Shown piece by piece: positions 43,852 to 52,692 of a stretch of 64,000 nt of DNA; the first letter of the stretch is position 1; each line of letters opens with the position of its first letter. Location: the NCBI RefSeq assembly GCF_034424625.1, contig NZ_CP139976.1:868001-932000 (forward strand), read 5' to 3'. The notes beneath the pieces were generated by a model. That model searched no databases. It had not been told where the DNA came from and was given only the letters and a program-made list of their open reading frames with translations. The position numbers and the translations under genes were made by a program. The stretch is from Janthinobacterium lividum. Its GTDB lineage: Bacteria > Pseudomonadota > Gammaproteobacteria > Burkholderiales > Burkholderiaceae_D.

Positions 43852-45069
43852 TCAGTGTTCGTGGCCGGCGGAGTCCTTGCCCAGCTCGGACTTCAGGACA
43901 AAACTGCCTTGCGCCGCGTACGGCGTGCCGGCGGCAAGCCCCTGCTTGATGTGCGTCAAGGTGCCATCGCTGCGGCCCAGCACGACGGGCGTGGCCTGGT
44001 AGCCATCTTTCACCTGCACGAAGACGACGGGCTTGTCTTCCACCGTCTGGATGGCCGTGCTGTGCACGGTGACGGGCGCGTCCGCTTCGCCGGAGACCAC
44101 TTCCACCGTGACGAAGAGGCCCGGGCGCCAGGCCATGTCCGGGTTCTGCAAGCTGATGCGTGCCTTGGCCGTGCGCGTCTGCTCGCCCAGCAGCGCGCCC
44201 ACATAGGTGATCGTGCCTTGCGCGCTGGCATCGAAGGCGGACGCTTTCACTTCCGCCTTGCCTCCCATGCGCACGGTGGCCAGGTCTTTCGCCGGCACGG
44301 CGATTTCCGCCCACACGGTCGACAGGTCGGAAATGACGAAGATGTTCGCGTCTTCCTTGACGGCCTCGCCCAGGGTGATGTGTTTTTCCAGCACCATGCC
44401 GTCGAACGGCGCGCGGATGTCGTAGCGGTTCAGCGGACCCTTGCTGGCCCCGGTCCCGGCGCCGCTGGCGCCCAGCGCGCTGAGCTTTTGCTGCGCGTTC
44501 TGCACGGCGATTTCCGCCTCGCGCCACGCTTGCTGCGCCTGCAGGTAATCCTGTTCGGCCGAGATTTTCTCGCGCCACAGTTTTTCTTCGCGCTCATACG
44601 TGGAACGGGCCAGCGACAGCCGCCGCTGCGCCGACAGCAGTGCGCTGCGCTGTTCCGACAGTTCCGTGCTGGCGATGACGGCCAGCACTTGCCCCTTTTT
44701 GACCAGCTGGCCCAGGTCGGCGTGCACGGCTTCCACCACGCCGGCCAGACGGGGCACGACGTGGGCCGTGCGGTCTTCATTGAAACGGATTTCGCCGGGC
44801 AGGGCGACCGTCGTCTTGATGCGGCCGGGCGCGGCCGTCGCGATGACGACGCCGGCTGCCTTGCTTTGGGCCGCCGTCAATTCCAGCTTGCCTTCCACTT
44901 CATCGTGGCCGTGTTCGTCTTTCTTTTCAGCATGTGCTTCCGCCTTGACGGCAGGGGCAGGAGGAGCGCTGGACTTGCCCGTGCCGAGGATGAGGATGGC
45001 CAGCACGATGCCGGCGGCGGCGATGGAGACGATGGCGATCGCCTGTTTCTTGTTCAATGTGATGTTCAT
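43852..45069 (-). CDS. czcB: CzcB-type periplasmic adaptor of metal efflux pump
   Basis: The 405-residue membrane-fusion protein links CzcA to the outer-membrane channel. It has an N-terminal membrane anchor (IAIVSIAAAGIVLAILILG), a His/Glu-rich stretch (HAEKKDEHGHDEVEG) that can bind metal, lipoyl/barrel-sandwich and helical hairpin parts (VVPRLAGVVEAVHADLGQLVKKGQVL) and a short C-terminal HEH tail. It lies 12 bases after czcC and 25 before czcA. Confidence 0.92.
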   Translation of the reverse strand: MNITLNKKQAIAIVSIAAAGIVLAILILGTGKSSAPPAPAVKAEAHAEKKDEHGHDEVEGKLELTAAQSKAAGVVIATAAPGRIKTTVALPGEIRFNEDRTAHVVPRLAGVVEAVHADLGQLVKKGQVLAVIASTELSEQRSALLSAQRRLSLARSTYEREEKLWREKISAEQDYLQAQQAWREAEIAVQNAQQKLSALGASGAGTGASKGPLNRYDIRAPFDGMVLEKHITLGEAVKEDANIFVISDLSTVWAEIAVPAKDLATVRMGGKAEVKASAFDASAQGTITYVGALLGEQTRTAKARISLQNPDMAWRPGLFVTVEVVSGEADAPVTVHSTAIQTVEDKPVVFVQVKDGYQATPVVLGRSDGTLTHIKQGLAAGTPYAAQGSFVLKSELGKDSAGHEH

Positions 45070-45081
45070 GGAGGGTATTCC

Positions 45082-46320
45082 TTACAGGGGAGCTGGTGTG
45101 CCCAGCAGGCGCTCGATGTCGGCGGCGGCGTGCTGCGCTTCCGTCAGCGCGCGCAGGTATTGGTTTTTGGCTTGCAGCAAGGTGCGCTGGGCATCGAGCA
45201 CGTCGAGGAAGGCGAACTTGCCAAACTCGAAGCCTTTGCTGGCCGCGTCGTAGGCGCTCTGGGCGCCGGGCAATATGTCCTGGCGCAAGCTTTCCACGTC
45301 GAGCCGGGCCGTGGCCAGGCGTTCGCTAGCGGCGGCCACGGCCGTTTGCACGGCGATGCGGGCGGCAGCCAGCTCGTCGCTGGCCTTGTCGCTGCGGCGC
45401 AGTGCGTCGAGCTTGTTGCCGGCATTGCGGTCGAACAGGGGCAGCGGCAAGGCCAGGCCGATGATGGCCTGGTTGCGGCCCAGCTCTTCCGAACGCTTCA
45501 TGCCGATACTGAGCGTGACGTCGGGCGTGGCGCGCCGCTGTTCCACGTCCAGCATGGCTTGCCGCTGGGCCAGCGCGCTGTGCGCCTGGCGCACGGCCGG
45601 GGCTTGCTCCAGGCGCGCCGCCAGTTCGCTGGCCGGGGGCAGCTCGGGCACGGTTTCCAGGCGTCCTTCGGCGACACTGAAGCGTGGCGTGGCGTTGCCC
45701 CACAGGGCGGCCAGGCGCTTGCGGGCGCTGGCCAGTGTGCTGCGGGCCAGGTTCAGCTCCAGCCGCACGCTCGCTTCGGCGACCCTGGCGCGGGTTTCCT
45801 CGACGGGCGAAGCCTTGCCGGCTGTCACCCGGCGCGCCGTGATGTCGCTGGCGCGCGCGGCCAGCGCCTGCGCGCTGTCGGCCAGGCGCAAGCCTTCCTG
45901 CGCCGCCAGCACGTCGACAAAGGCGGAAGTCACGGCGGCGCGGGTTTCCGCCTGCTGCAGTGACAGGCCCGCTTGCGCCAGGTCTGCGCCGCGCTGGGCG
46001 ACGGCGGCGCGCGCCCCCCGCTTGCCGCCCAGTTCGATGAGCTGGTTGAGCTGCACGGTGGTGCTGCGCGTGGCGCGCCGCGTGTCTTCCAGCACGGTTT
46101 GCAGTTCCGGATTGGGCAGGGCGCGCGCCTGTTGCAGGGCGCCCCCTTGCGCCGCCAGTTCATGGCGGGCAGCGGACAAAGTGGCGTTGCCGCCCTCGGC
46201 CAGCAGCAGCGCGGCAGGCAAGGTCAGGGGGCCGGCAGTCTCCTGTGGAGCTTGCGCATGGACAAAGTTGCCAGCCAGCAGGCCAGCGGAGAGTAATAAC
46301 AGATAGATGGATCGGTACAT
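45082..46320 (-). CDS. czcC: CzcC/TolC-family outer-membrane channel
   Basis: The 412-residue protein has a signal peptide (MYRSIYLLLLSAGLLAGNFVHAQ) and the internally repeated outer-membrane efflux protein domain, with long helices rich in Ala, Gln and Arg (for example SAARHELAAQGGALQQARALPNPELQTVLEDTRR). It forms the trimeric exit duct. The start at 46320 has GGAG six bases upstream; an ATG six codons earlier does not. Confidence 0.9.
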   Translation of the reverse strand: MYRSIYLLLLSAGLLAGNFVHAQAPQETAGPLTLPAALLLAEGGNATLSAARHELAAQGGALQQARALPNPELQTVLEDTRRATRSTTVQLNQLIELGGKRGARAAVAQRGADLAQAGLSLQQAETRAAVTSAFVDVLAAQEGLRLADSAQALAARASDITARRVTAGKASPVEETRARVAEASVRLELNLARSTLASARKRLAALWGNATPRFSVAEGRLETVPELPPASELAARLEQAPAVRQAHSALAQRQAMLDVEQRRATPDVTLSIGMKRSEELGRNQAIIGLALPLPLFDRNAGNKLDALRRSDKASDELAAARIAVQTAVAAASERLATARLDVESLRQDILPGAQSAYDAASKGFEFGKFAFLDVLDAQRTLLQAKNQYLRALTEAQHAAADIERLLGTPAPL

Positions 46321-46411
46321 CGAATTCTCCAAAAGCATGGAAAAGAATTCGACGGGACGCGCAGGCTGGCGCCTGGCTTACTGCGAAAAGTGATTGAAAC
46401 GCCCCGTCGGC

Positions 46412-46774
46412 CTAGGTGGCCGACGACCAGTCAGGGCGCTTGGGAGCGTCCGGGATGTGGGAAGCGTAAAAGAAGGGGGAAGTGTCCGCATTCACGGAGG
46501 CCGTGTCGCCGACGGGCAGGCTGGAGCCGGCCGGCAGCCACGCATGGCCGATGCCATGGCAGACATTGCAATCGCTGTGCGGCTGGCCTTTTTTCTGCTG
46601 CTCAGCTTTATCGCCGGCGGGTTTTTTGTCCGCATCGGCCTTGTGCTGGTGGCTGTGGTGGCCCAGGTGCTGCGCCGCCTTGCCTTCCTCGTGCAGGCAA
46701 TACGCGCTCGCCGCAGCCCAGGACATCTGGAGCGGAAGCACGAACAGCAGCAAAATGAGGAAGAATCGGCGCAT
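46412..46774 (-). CDS. czcI: CzcI-like small periplasmic His-rich protein
   Basis: The 120-residue protein has a signal peptide (FFLILLLFVLPLQMSWAAASA) and a His/Lys-rich mature part with CLHEEGK, HHSHQH and CNVCHGIGH, in keeping with CzcI proteins found at the head of czcCBA operons and thought to tune metal response. Position supports this: it precedes czcC by 91 bases. A TACAAT -10 box lies on the minus strand at 46785-46790, so the operon may have its own promoter just inside the gap after the MORN/peptidase gene. Confidence 0.7.
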   Translation of the reverse strand: MRRFFLILLLFVLPLQMSWAAASAYCLHEEGKAAQHLGHHSHQHKADADKKPAGDKAEQQKKGQPHSDCNVCHGIGHAWLPAGSSLPVGDTASVNADTSPFFYASHIPDAPKRPDWSSAT

Positions 46775-46816
46775 GGTGACGGCTATTGTACAGAAAGGCG
46801 GGCGGCCGTGCTGCGC

Positions 46817-48364
46817 TTAGCGCGGCTGGGCGCGCCACGCCTTCAGCTGCGCGGCGATGGCCTTGCCCTGGAACAGCTGCGGCTCGGAATGCTCTTCCGT
46901 CTCCATGCCGCCTTCGCCGAAGTCGGCCGCTTCACGGGCCTGCACCAGCACCTTGGCCTTGTCGAAGGCTTCGGCAAAGCCGGCGCTCTTTGGCAGCGCT
47001 TCCTTGAAATACGCTTCGCTGAAGTAGGTAAAATCGTTCTGGTCGTCGCAGCCGAACGAGGTGCGGTCGCTGCGCGCGGCCGTGATGATGAGGGTGTTGT
47101 CATCCTTTAGTGGCGCAATGAAGCCGCCCGCATAGCAGGCCGAGATCACGATGACTTTCCAGCGGATGCCGCTGTGCTTGAGCATGGACGCCAGCTCTTG
47201 CGCGGGCAGGCTGTGCAGGTCCATGCCGTTTTGCGCCAGCGCCAGTTCGTGCTCGGGCGAGCCGTGGCTGGTGAGGAACAAAAACAGGATGTCGTTGGCC
47301 TTGTCCATCTTCGCGCCCAGCGCGTCGAGGCTGGCGGCTATGCTGGTGCGCGTGGCCATCGGCTGTTGCGCCACCGTGTTGCGGCTGTTGACGAGCATCA
47401 AGGAACGCCCTACGGTGCCATAGTCGCGGTCGAACTGGCGCTGCACGAAGGCCGTTTCGCGGTGAAACACTTCCTGCGCGCCATCGCCGGCCACGCCCAG
47501 CAGATACAGATTGATCTTTTTCGCCGCGTCGCGCGGTAGTACACCGGCCAGGCTGCGTTCCAGCAAGGATTGCTGGCCGTACAGGGCCAGCTCGATATTG
47601 TCGCGCGTGAGCTTGTCCAGGGCCGGGTCGTCCAGCTGGCCTTCCGTCCAGTTGCCGCTGTCTTCGCGCCGTCCGTCCGCCTGCGCCACTGCATAGCGCA
47701 GCACGCCCTTGCCGTCGAACTGGCCATTCTTGAAGCCGCCCCGGTATTCGTCGCCGTCGGCCGTGCGCAGCACGCCTTCGCCTTCGAATTTCCAGTCTTT
47801 CAGCTCGCCTTCGTAATGGATGCCGTCGCTGGTGGTGACTTTCGCCTTGCCCTGCACCTGGCCCTGGACGAATTCGCCTTCGAAGACGGTGCCGTCCGTG
47901 TCGGTCAGCTTGCCGGCGCCGTGCGGGCGCCAGTGCTTGAAATGGCCTTCAAAGGTGGCGCCGTCGGCGCCCTGGAAGCGGCCTTGCCCCTCGAAGCTGC
48001 CCTTGACGAAGCTGCCCGCATAAATCTCGCCCTTGGGCGAGGTGTAGCGGCCGATGCCGTCGAAGGCACCCTGGCGGAAGGCGCCCGTGTATTCGACGCC
48101 GGACGCCTGGCGCAGCTTGCCCTGGCCGGAAAACACGCCGCGCGCGAAGCCCCCTTCGTAAAACGCGCCGCTCGCGTATTCGAGCCGGCCCTGGCCATGC
48201 ATCTTGCCCGCGACGAGGGGGCCGAAATAGCGTCCGCCATCGGCCGTTTCCGCCGCCGGCGCCTTGGCTGGCGCGGCGCACAGCGGCGGCATGCCCAGCG
48301 CGGCAAAGGCCAGCAGGCCGGCGAGGGTGTAGGGGCGAAGCGAGGCGCGTAGCGTGGCAGTCAT
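46817..48364 (-). CDS. MORN-repeat protein with C-terminal C13 (legumain-like) peptidase
   Basis: The 515-residue exported protein has a signal peptide (LAGLLAFAALGMPPLCAAPAKA) and about eight MORN repeats (about 45-230, units such as YEGGFARGVFSGQGKL). These are followed by a C13-family cysteine peptidase domain with the His in FLTSHGSPE and Cys in VISACYAGG. C13 enzymes cleave after Asn/Asp or act as transamidases such as GPI8. Here the fusion is periplasmic or secreted. The start at 48364 fits the signal peptide; an upstream one at 48415 is possible. It lies 42 bases before czcI on the same strand. Confidence 0.85.
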   Translation of the reverse strand: MTATLRASLRPYTLAGLLAFAALGMPPLCAAPAKAPAAETADGGRYFGPLVAGKMHGQGRLEYASGAFYEGGFARGVFSGQGKLRQASGVEYTGAFRQGAFDGIGRYTSPKGEIYAGSFVKGSFEGQGRFQGADGATFEGHFKHWRPHGAGKLTDTDGTVFEGEFVQGQVQGKAKVTTSDGIHYEGELKDWKFEGEGVLRTADGDEYRGGFKNGQFDGKGVLRYAVAQADGRREDSGNWTEGQLDDPALDKLTRDNIELALYGQQSLLERSLAGVLPRDAAKKINLYLLGVAGDGAQEVFHRETAFVQRQFDRDYGTVGRSLMLVNSRNTVAQQPMATRTSIAASLDALGAKMDKANDILFLFLTSHGSPEHELALAQNGMDLHSLPAQELASMLKHSGIRWKVIVISACYAGGFIAPLKDDNTLIITAARSDRTSFGCDDQNDFTYFSEAYFKEALPKSAGFAEAFDKAKVLVQAREAADFGEGGMETEEHSEPQLFQGKAIAAQLKAWRAQPR

Positions 48365-48549
48365 GAGGACGGTCTGGTCTGTAGGAAGGGGCCTAGTCTG
48401 CCACTGTATTGCCATCGTGGCAAATGCGCGCGTGGCGTGTGTTGCTCTGTTTCAAGGCAAGATTCTCCGTTTTATGCCGTGCCAAGGCTGGGCTGAACTG
48501 ATAATATTGATTTTCAGAACATATACTTGCACAAGGTACATAGTCACCC

Positions 48550-50496
48550 ATGGAAAGCCGTCTCAGCCGCCTGGAAGCCGTCCAGACCGTGTTGCTGGAA
48601 ATCGGGCAGCGCTCGAGCACCTGCAGCGATATCAGTGAATTCCTGCAGGCGGTGCATGCAGCCTTGGGGCGCATCATGTATGCGGCGAACTTTTACGTGG
48701 CGCTCAGCGACCGTGACGATGGCCTCGTGCGCTTTCCCTATTTTGTCGACGAGTTCGACGCCGCGCCCGACCCGGACGAGGGCGTGCGCCTGGCCAGCGC
48801 CGCGCAGTCGCCCACGGCCTGGGTCATCGTCAACCGCAAGCAACTGGTGATGACGGCCGACGACGACGCCATGCGCGCCATCGGCGGCGGCGCCTGGGGC
48901 GGCGGCACGGCGGCCGAGCACTGGATCGGCTGTCCGCTGCTGGACCAGCAGCACCAGGTGCTGGGCGCCATCGTTATCCAGAGCTATGACGCGCAGCACC
49001 GTTTCAGCCTGGAAGACCAGGCCCTGTTCGCGCTGATCGCCACGCACGTATCGAGCGCGCTGCAAGGCATGCAAAGCATGGACCGGCTGGAAAAGGCGGT
49101 GCAGGAGCGCACGGCCCTGCTGGCGCACGAGGTGGCCGAGCGGCGCCGCGCGGAAAACCTGCAGCATGCGCTGTATGAAATCGCCAACCTGTCGGCGCAG
49201 GCTTCCGATGCGACGACCCTGTACGCGCGCCTGCACGCCATCATCAGCGAACTGGTGACGGCAAAAAATTTCCTCATCGCCCTGTATCACCCGGACAACA
49301 AGGACATCACGATCCCGTATTTCGTCGATGAAAAGGATGCGCAGGCGCCCGTGAAACGCTTTCATTACGGCATCGGCATGAGCTCGTATGTGCTGGCGCG
49401 CCGGCAAGCCTGTCTGCTGGATGCAGGCAGCTATGCGGCGCTGGTGGCCAGCGGCGAAATGGACGAGCCGCTGGGCAATGTCGGCATCGCCAGCTGGATG
49501 GGCGCGCCCATGCTGCTGGGCGACCGGAAATATGGCGTGATCATCGTGCAAAGCTACGACACGTCCGTCGTATATGGCCAGGCGGAACTGGACGTGCTGG
49601 CCTTCATGGCCAGCCATGTGGCCGTGGCGATGGCCCGCATCCAGGCCGACAACGCCATGCGCCAGGCCAAGGAAGCGCTGGAAGACCAGAACGCGGCCCT
49701 GAACAGCGCCCTGAGCGCCTTGCAGGAAGCGCAGTCGGAACTGGTGCGCCAGGAAAAACTGGCCTCGCTGGGCCGCCTGGTGGCAGGCGTGGCGCATGAA
49801 ATCAATACGCCGCTGGGCATTTGCGTGACGGCTACCAGCCATCTGGTGCAGGAATTGAAGCTCACGCGCGAAGACCTGGAAGGGGGCCAGCTCGATGAAG
49901 ATGGCTTGCGGCAATTTTTCGATATCATCGACCAGACCCTGCGCATCATGACGACGAATACCCAGCGCGCCGCGGCGCTGGTGCGCAGCTTCAAGCAGGT
50001 GGCCGTGGACCAGTCGTCGGATGAATTGCGCAGCTTTAACTTGCGTAAATACCTCGACGAAATCCTGCTGTCGCTGCAGCCCAAGCTCAAGGGCAAGCCG
50101 ATCAAGGTGGACATCGATTGCCCGCCCGAGGTGCAGCTGCGCAGCTATCCGGGCGCCGTCTCGCAGATCGTCACGAACATGGTGGTCAACTCACTCGTGC
50201 ATGGCTTTGCCGAAGGCGAGCCGGGCAAGATCAAGATCAGCGTGCGGACGGCCGGCGAGATGCTGGAACTCGACTACAGCGACGACGGCATGGGCATGGA
50301 CAGCGCCACCCTGGGCCAGCTGTTCGACCCCTTCTTCACGACCAAGCGTGGTTCCGGCGGCAGCGGCTTGGGCGCGCATATCCTGTACAACCTGGTGACG
50401 GGGCCGCTGGGCGGCACGGTGAAGGTGGTCAGCGCGCCGGGCATGGGATTGCATTACAAGATACGCTTTCCGCTGGAGCCACGTAGGTCGGATTAG
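48550..50496 (+). CDS. GAF-domain sensor histidine kinase
   Basis: The 648-residue soluble kinase has two GAF domains (about 20-180 and 215-365; similar FPYFVDEFDA and IPYFVDEKDA stretches), a coiled coil (about 368-405), an H-box VAGVAHEINTPLGI with H416, and HATPase_c with N and G boxes (VVNSLVHGF, DYSDDGMGM, GSGGSGLGAHILYNLV). No membrane helix, so it senses a cytoplasmic signal. The end PRRSD and stop are encoded by a REP-like palindrome (50483-50521). Its response regulator may be the HD-GYP protein on the other side. Confidence 0.9.
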   Translation: MESRLSRLEAVQTVLLEIGQRSSTCSDISEFLQAVHAALGRIMYAANFYVALSDRDDGLVRFPYFVDEFDAAPDPDEGVRLASAAQSPTAWVIVNRKQLVMTADDDAMRAIGGGAWGGGTAAEHWIGCPLLDQQHQVLGAIVIQSYDAQHRFSLEDQALFALIATHVSSALQGMQSMDRLEKAVQERTALLAHEVAERRRAENLQHALYEIANLSAQASDATTLYARLHAIISELVTAKNFLIALYHPDNKDITIPYFVDEKDAQAPVKRFHYGIGMSSYVLARRQACLLDAGSYAALVASGEMDEPLGNVGIASWMGAPMLLGDRKYGVIIVQSYDTSVVYGQAELDVLAFMASHVAVAMARIQADNAMRQAKEALEDQNAALNSALSALQEAQSELVRQEKLASLGRLVAGVAHEINTPLGICVTATSHLVQELKLTREDLEGGQLDEDGLRQFFDIIDQTLRIMTTNTQRAAALVRSFKQVAVDQSSDELRSFNLRKYLDEILLSLQPKLKGKPIKVDIDCPPEVQLRSYPGAVSQIVTNMVVNSLVHGFAEGEPGKIKISVRTAGEMLELDYSDDGMGMDSATLGQLFDPFFTTKRGSGGSGLGAHILYNLVTGPLGGTVKVVSAPGMGLHYKIRFPLEPRRSD

Positions 50497-50521
50497 CGGC
50501 AAGGCCGCGTAATCCGACGCC
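50483..50521 (+). repeat. REP-like palindrome, copy 4
   Basis: GTAGGTCGGATTAG, loop and GTAATCCGACGCC, as in copies 1 to 3. It overlaps the last codons and the stop of the GAF kinase gene, head toward the gene. Confidence 0.78.
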
Positions 50522-50553
50522 GGCGGCCAGGCTAAAAATGGCGGGCCGGAGAC

Positions 50554-50653
50554 GCGGGCCTGAGAAAATGCCGATGGCGGCGTTGCGGCTCCTTGCCGTA
50601 CATGCGTACTGTCTGCGTCGCCGCGCCTTGCCCTCGACATTTTTCAGGCCCGC
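50554..50653. repeat. 100-bp element with terminal inverted repeats
   Basis: The ends GCGGGCCTGAGAAAATG (50554-50570) and CATTTTTCAGGCCCGC (50638-50653) are inverted copies with one base difference in length. The inside has GC-rich sub-palindromes (GGCGGCGTTGCGGC and CGTCGCCGCG). It resembles a small non-autonomous repeat or strong RNA hairpin between two convergent genes. No second copy is in this window. Confidence 0.55.
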
Positions 50654-50751
50654 TTGGCCCGGAGAGCCCAAGTTGGGGTCTTGGGCCGAAGCGTGGTTTG
50701 CTGGTGTGCGTATCGCTTAGGGGGCACTTGGCTCTTGGGTAATCCGGCCTG

Positions 50752-52257
50752 TTAATCCGGGAAACGTTGATTTAACGCAAGCGCTTCGTCGAGGTTCGCA
50801 ATCAGCAACTCCACATACTGCGGGTCGAGGTGGCTGCCGCTCACTTCGCGCAGGTAGCCCACCACGCGTTCCAGGGGCCAGGCGTCCTTGTAGCAGCGCT
50901 TGTGCATGAGGGCGTCGAAGACGTCGGCCACGGCGGCGATGCGCGCGTATTTGTGGATGTGCTCGCCGACCAGGCCTTGCGGGTAGCCGCTGCCGTCGTA
51001 TTTTTCATGGTGCTGGTGGGCGATCACGGCGGCCGCCTTCAACAGCGGGCGCTGCGAGCCGTCGAGGATGGACATGCCCACCGTCGGATGCTGTTTCATG
51101 ATTTCCCACTCGGCCGCGTCGAGCTTGCCCGGTTTGAGCAGCACGGCGTCGGGCGTGGAAATCTTGCCGATGTCGTGCATGGGTGCCGCGTGGCGCAGCA
51201 CCATGGTTTCCTCTTCCGACATGCCGGAGGCCTGCGCCAGCAGCTGGCACACTTCGGCCATGCGGCGCACGTGGTTGCCGCCTTCGTGCGAGCGCGATTC
51301 GACCACGTCGCCCAGGCGCAGGATCAGCTCGGCCTGGGTATCGGTGATTTCCTGCGTCAGCAGGATGTTGTCGAAGGCGATCGCCACGCCGGAACAGAAG
51401 ACTTCCAGCAATTGCGCGTCGAGGTCGGAAATTTCTTCCACGCCTTTCAACACGAGCAGCGAGGCCTTGCCGCTGCTGTTGGGAAAGTAGCCCACATAGG
51501 TGTCGCCGTGCAGGCGCGAGATCTTGTTGCTCTTGGCATCGTCCAGCTGTGACAGCAGGGACGGGCTGAGGATGCCGTCGTCCGTGTCGCCGATCTGCGC
51601 GAGGATTTCATAATCCTGTTCGCCCGAGATGGCGCTGGCGCCGCGCAGGCGTAGCAGCATGCTCGTTTCCAGGCGCAGCAGGGCGACGACTTGCTGCAGC
51701 AGGCCGCTGGCGAAGTCGCGCAGGTTGCGCTGCTTGAAAATGTGCGCCGAGGCGGCGATGACGCGCTCGAGCCCCTCGCGGTAATGGAGCTGGGCCTGGC
51801 GCGCCTCTTCCACCTTCATGATGTCGCGGTAGGCGCGCAGGGCGGCAAAGGTGGTGGTGAACAGCTTGGTGCGGTCCAGTTCCGTCTTTTCCTTGTAGTC
51901 GTTGATGTCGTAGTTGACGATCACCCGTTCTTCCGGCGCCTGTCCCGGCTGTCCCGTGCGCAGCACGATGCGCGTAAACTGGTTGCCGAGGTCTTCGCGC
52001 ATCCAGCGCGCCACTTCCAGGCCACTGTCTTCGCGTTCCATCACCACGTCGAGAAACACCAGCGCGATGTCTTCTTCGCGCGCCAGCACCTGCTTGGCCT
52101 CGGCGCCGCTGTACGCATGCACGAAACTCAGGGCGCGGCCTTCCAGGCGAAAACGGCTCAGCGTCAGTTTGGTGATGTCGTGGATGTCGGGTTCATCATC
52201 GACGAGCAGGACTTTCCAGGGAGGTAACTTGGGTGAGGCTGAAGACAAAAATGACAT
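50752..52257 (-). CDS. REC-DUF3369-HD-GYP c-di-GMP phosphodiesterase
   Basis: The 501-residue response regulator starts with a receiver domain (about 10-140: VLLVDDEPDIH, phosphoacceptor in VFLDVVMERED). A DUF3369 linker-sensor domain follows (about 145-315), then an HD-GYP phosphodiesterase domain: HEGGNHVRRM, MHDIGK, HHEKYDGSGYPQGL with the GYP motif. It should hydrolyse c-di-GMP when phosphorylated. Likely paired with the GAF kinase convergent to it. The stop codon again falls in a CGGATTA motif, probably a decayed REP copy (50741-50760). The start at 52257 places the receiver domain correctly. Confidence 0.92.
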   Translation of the reverse strand: MSFLSSASPKLPPWKVLLVDDEPDIHDITKLTLSRFRLEGRALSFVHAYSGAEAKQVLAREEDIALVFLDVVMEREDSGLEVARWMREDLGNQFTRIVLRTGQPGQAPEERVIVNYDINDYKEKTELDRTKLFTTTFAALRAYRDIMKVEEARQAQLHYREGLERVIAASAHIFKQRNLRDFASGLLQQVVALLRLETSMLLRLRGASAISGEQDYEILAQIGDTDDGILSPSLLSQLDDAKSNKISRLHGDTYVGYFPNSSGKASLLVLKGVEEISDLDAQLLEVFCSGVAIAFDNILLTQEITDTQAELILRLGDVVESRSHEGGNHVRRMAEVCQLLAQASGMSEEETMVLRHAAPMHDIGKISTPDAVLLKPGKLDAAEWEIMKQHPTVGMSILDGSQRPLLKAAAVIAHQHHEKYDGSGYPQGLVGEHIHKYARIAAVADVFDALMHKRCYKDAWPLERVVGYLREVSGSHLDPQYVELLIANLDEALALNQRFPD

Positions 52258-52692
52258 AAGGGCGAGTTCCGCTAAAAGGCATAACTGACGCAATGCTGAG
52301 ACGCCCGCGCCAGGCTTGCCTGTGCGCCACTACTGGCGTTGCGCGTTTTTCGGGCGCATTTTATCGATTGTAGACTGACAGCCAAGTATTAACAACAAGC
52401 AAGAATAATTGACTAAATTCATGCAACATGCATATCAAAAAAGCACTTTAAATCCACGCTGGCGACACGATGTATACTTTATCGCTTAGGCAACTATATT
52501 TTCAAGACAATACTTTGTTTTAATTAATATTGCCAATGAATCTGGAAAAAAAGTCTGTGTCTGCGCCATGTTCGTTACACGGCGCAAGAAAAGTAACAAT
52601 GTATTAGTTTCTCTTTAGAATGAAACACATCGCGCTATATTAAAACGTAAAGAATGGCCGGAGCGCCATCCACATTCCTGAAAGGACTCATC
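52258..52692. other. 435-bp AT-rich intergenic region
   Basis: This is the longest AT-rich stretch of the window. I see no reliable gene. It contains promoter-like boxes, notably TTTAGA (52614-52619) and TATATT (52636-52641) 16 bases apart, which would start transcripts about 45 bases before the DUF3016 gene. A TTGACT at 52409-52414 with TATCAA 18 bases later is weaker. A small RNA is possible but unsupported. Confidence 0.5.

Noticed and set aside
46785..48364. MORN/peptidase gene as part of the czc operon
   Set aside because: A separate -10 box is present before czcI, and nothing in the protein points to metal transport, so membership is left open and not asserted.
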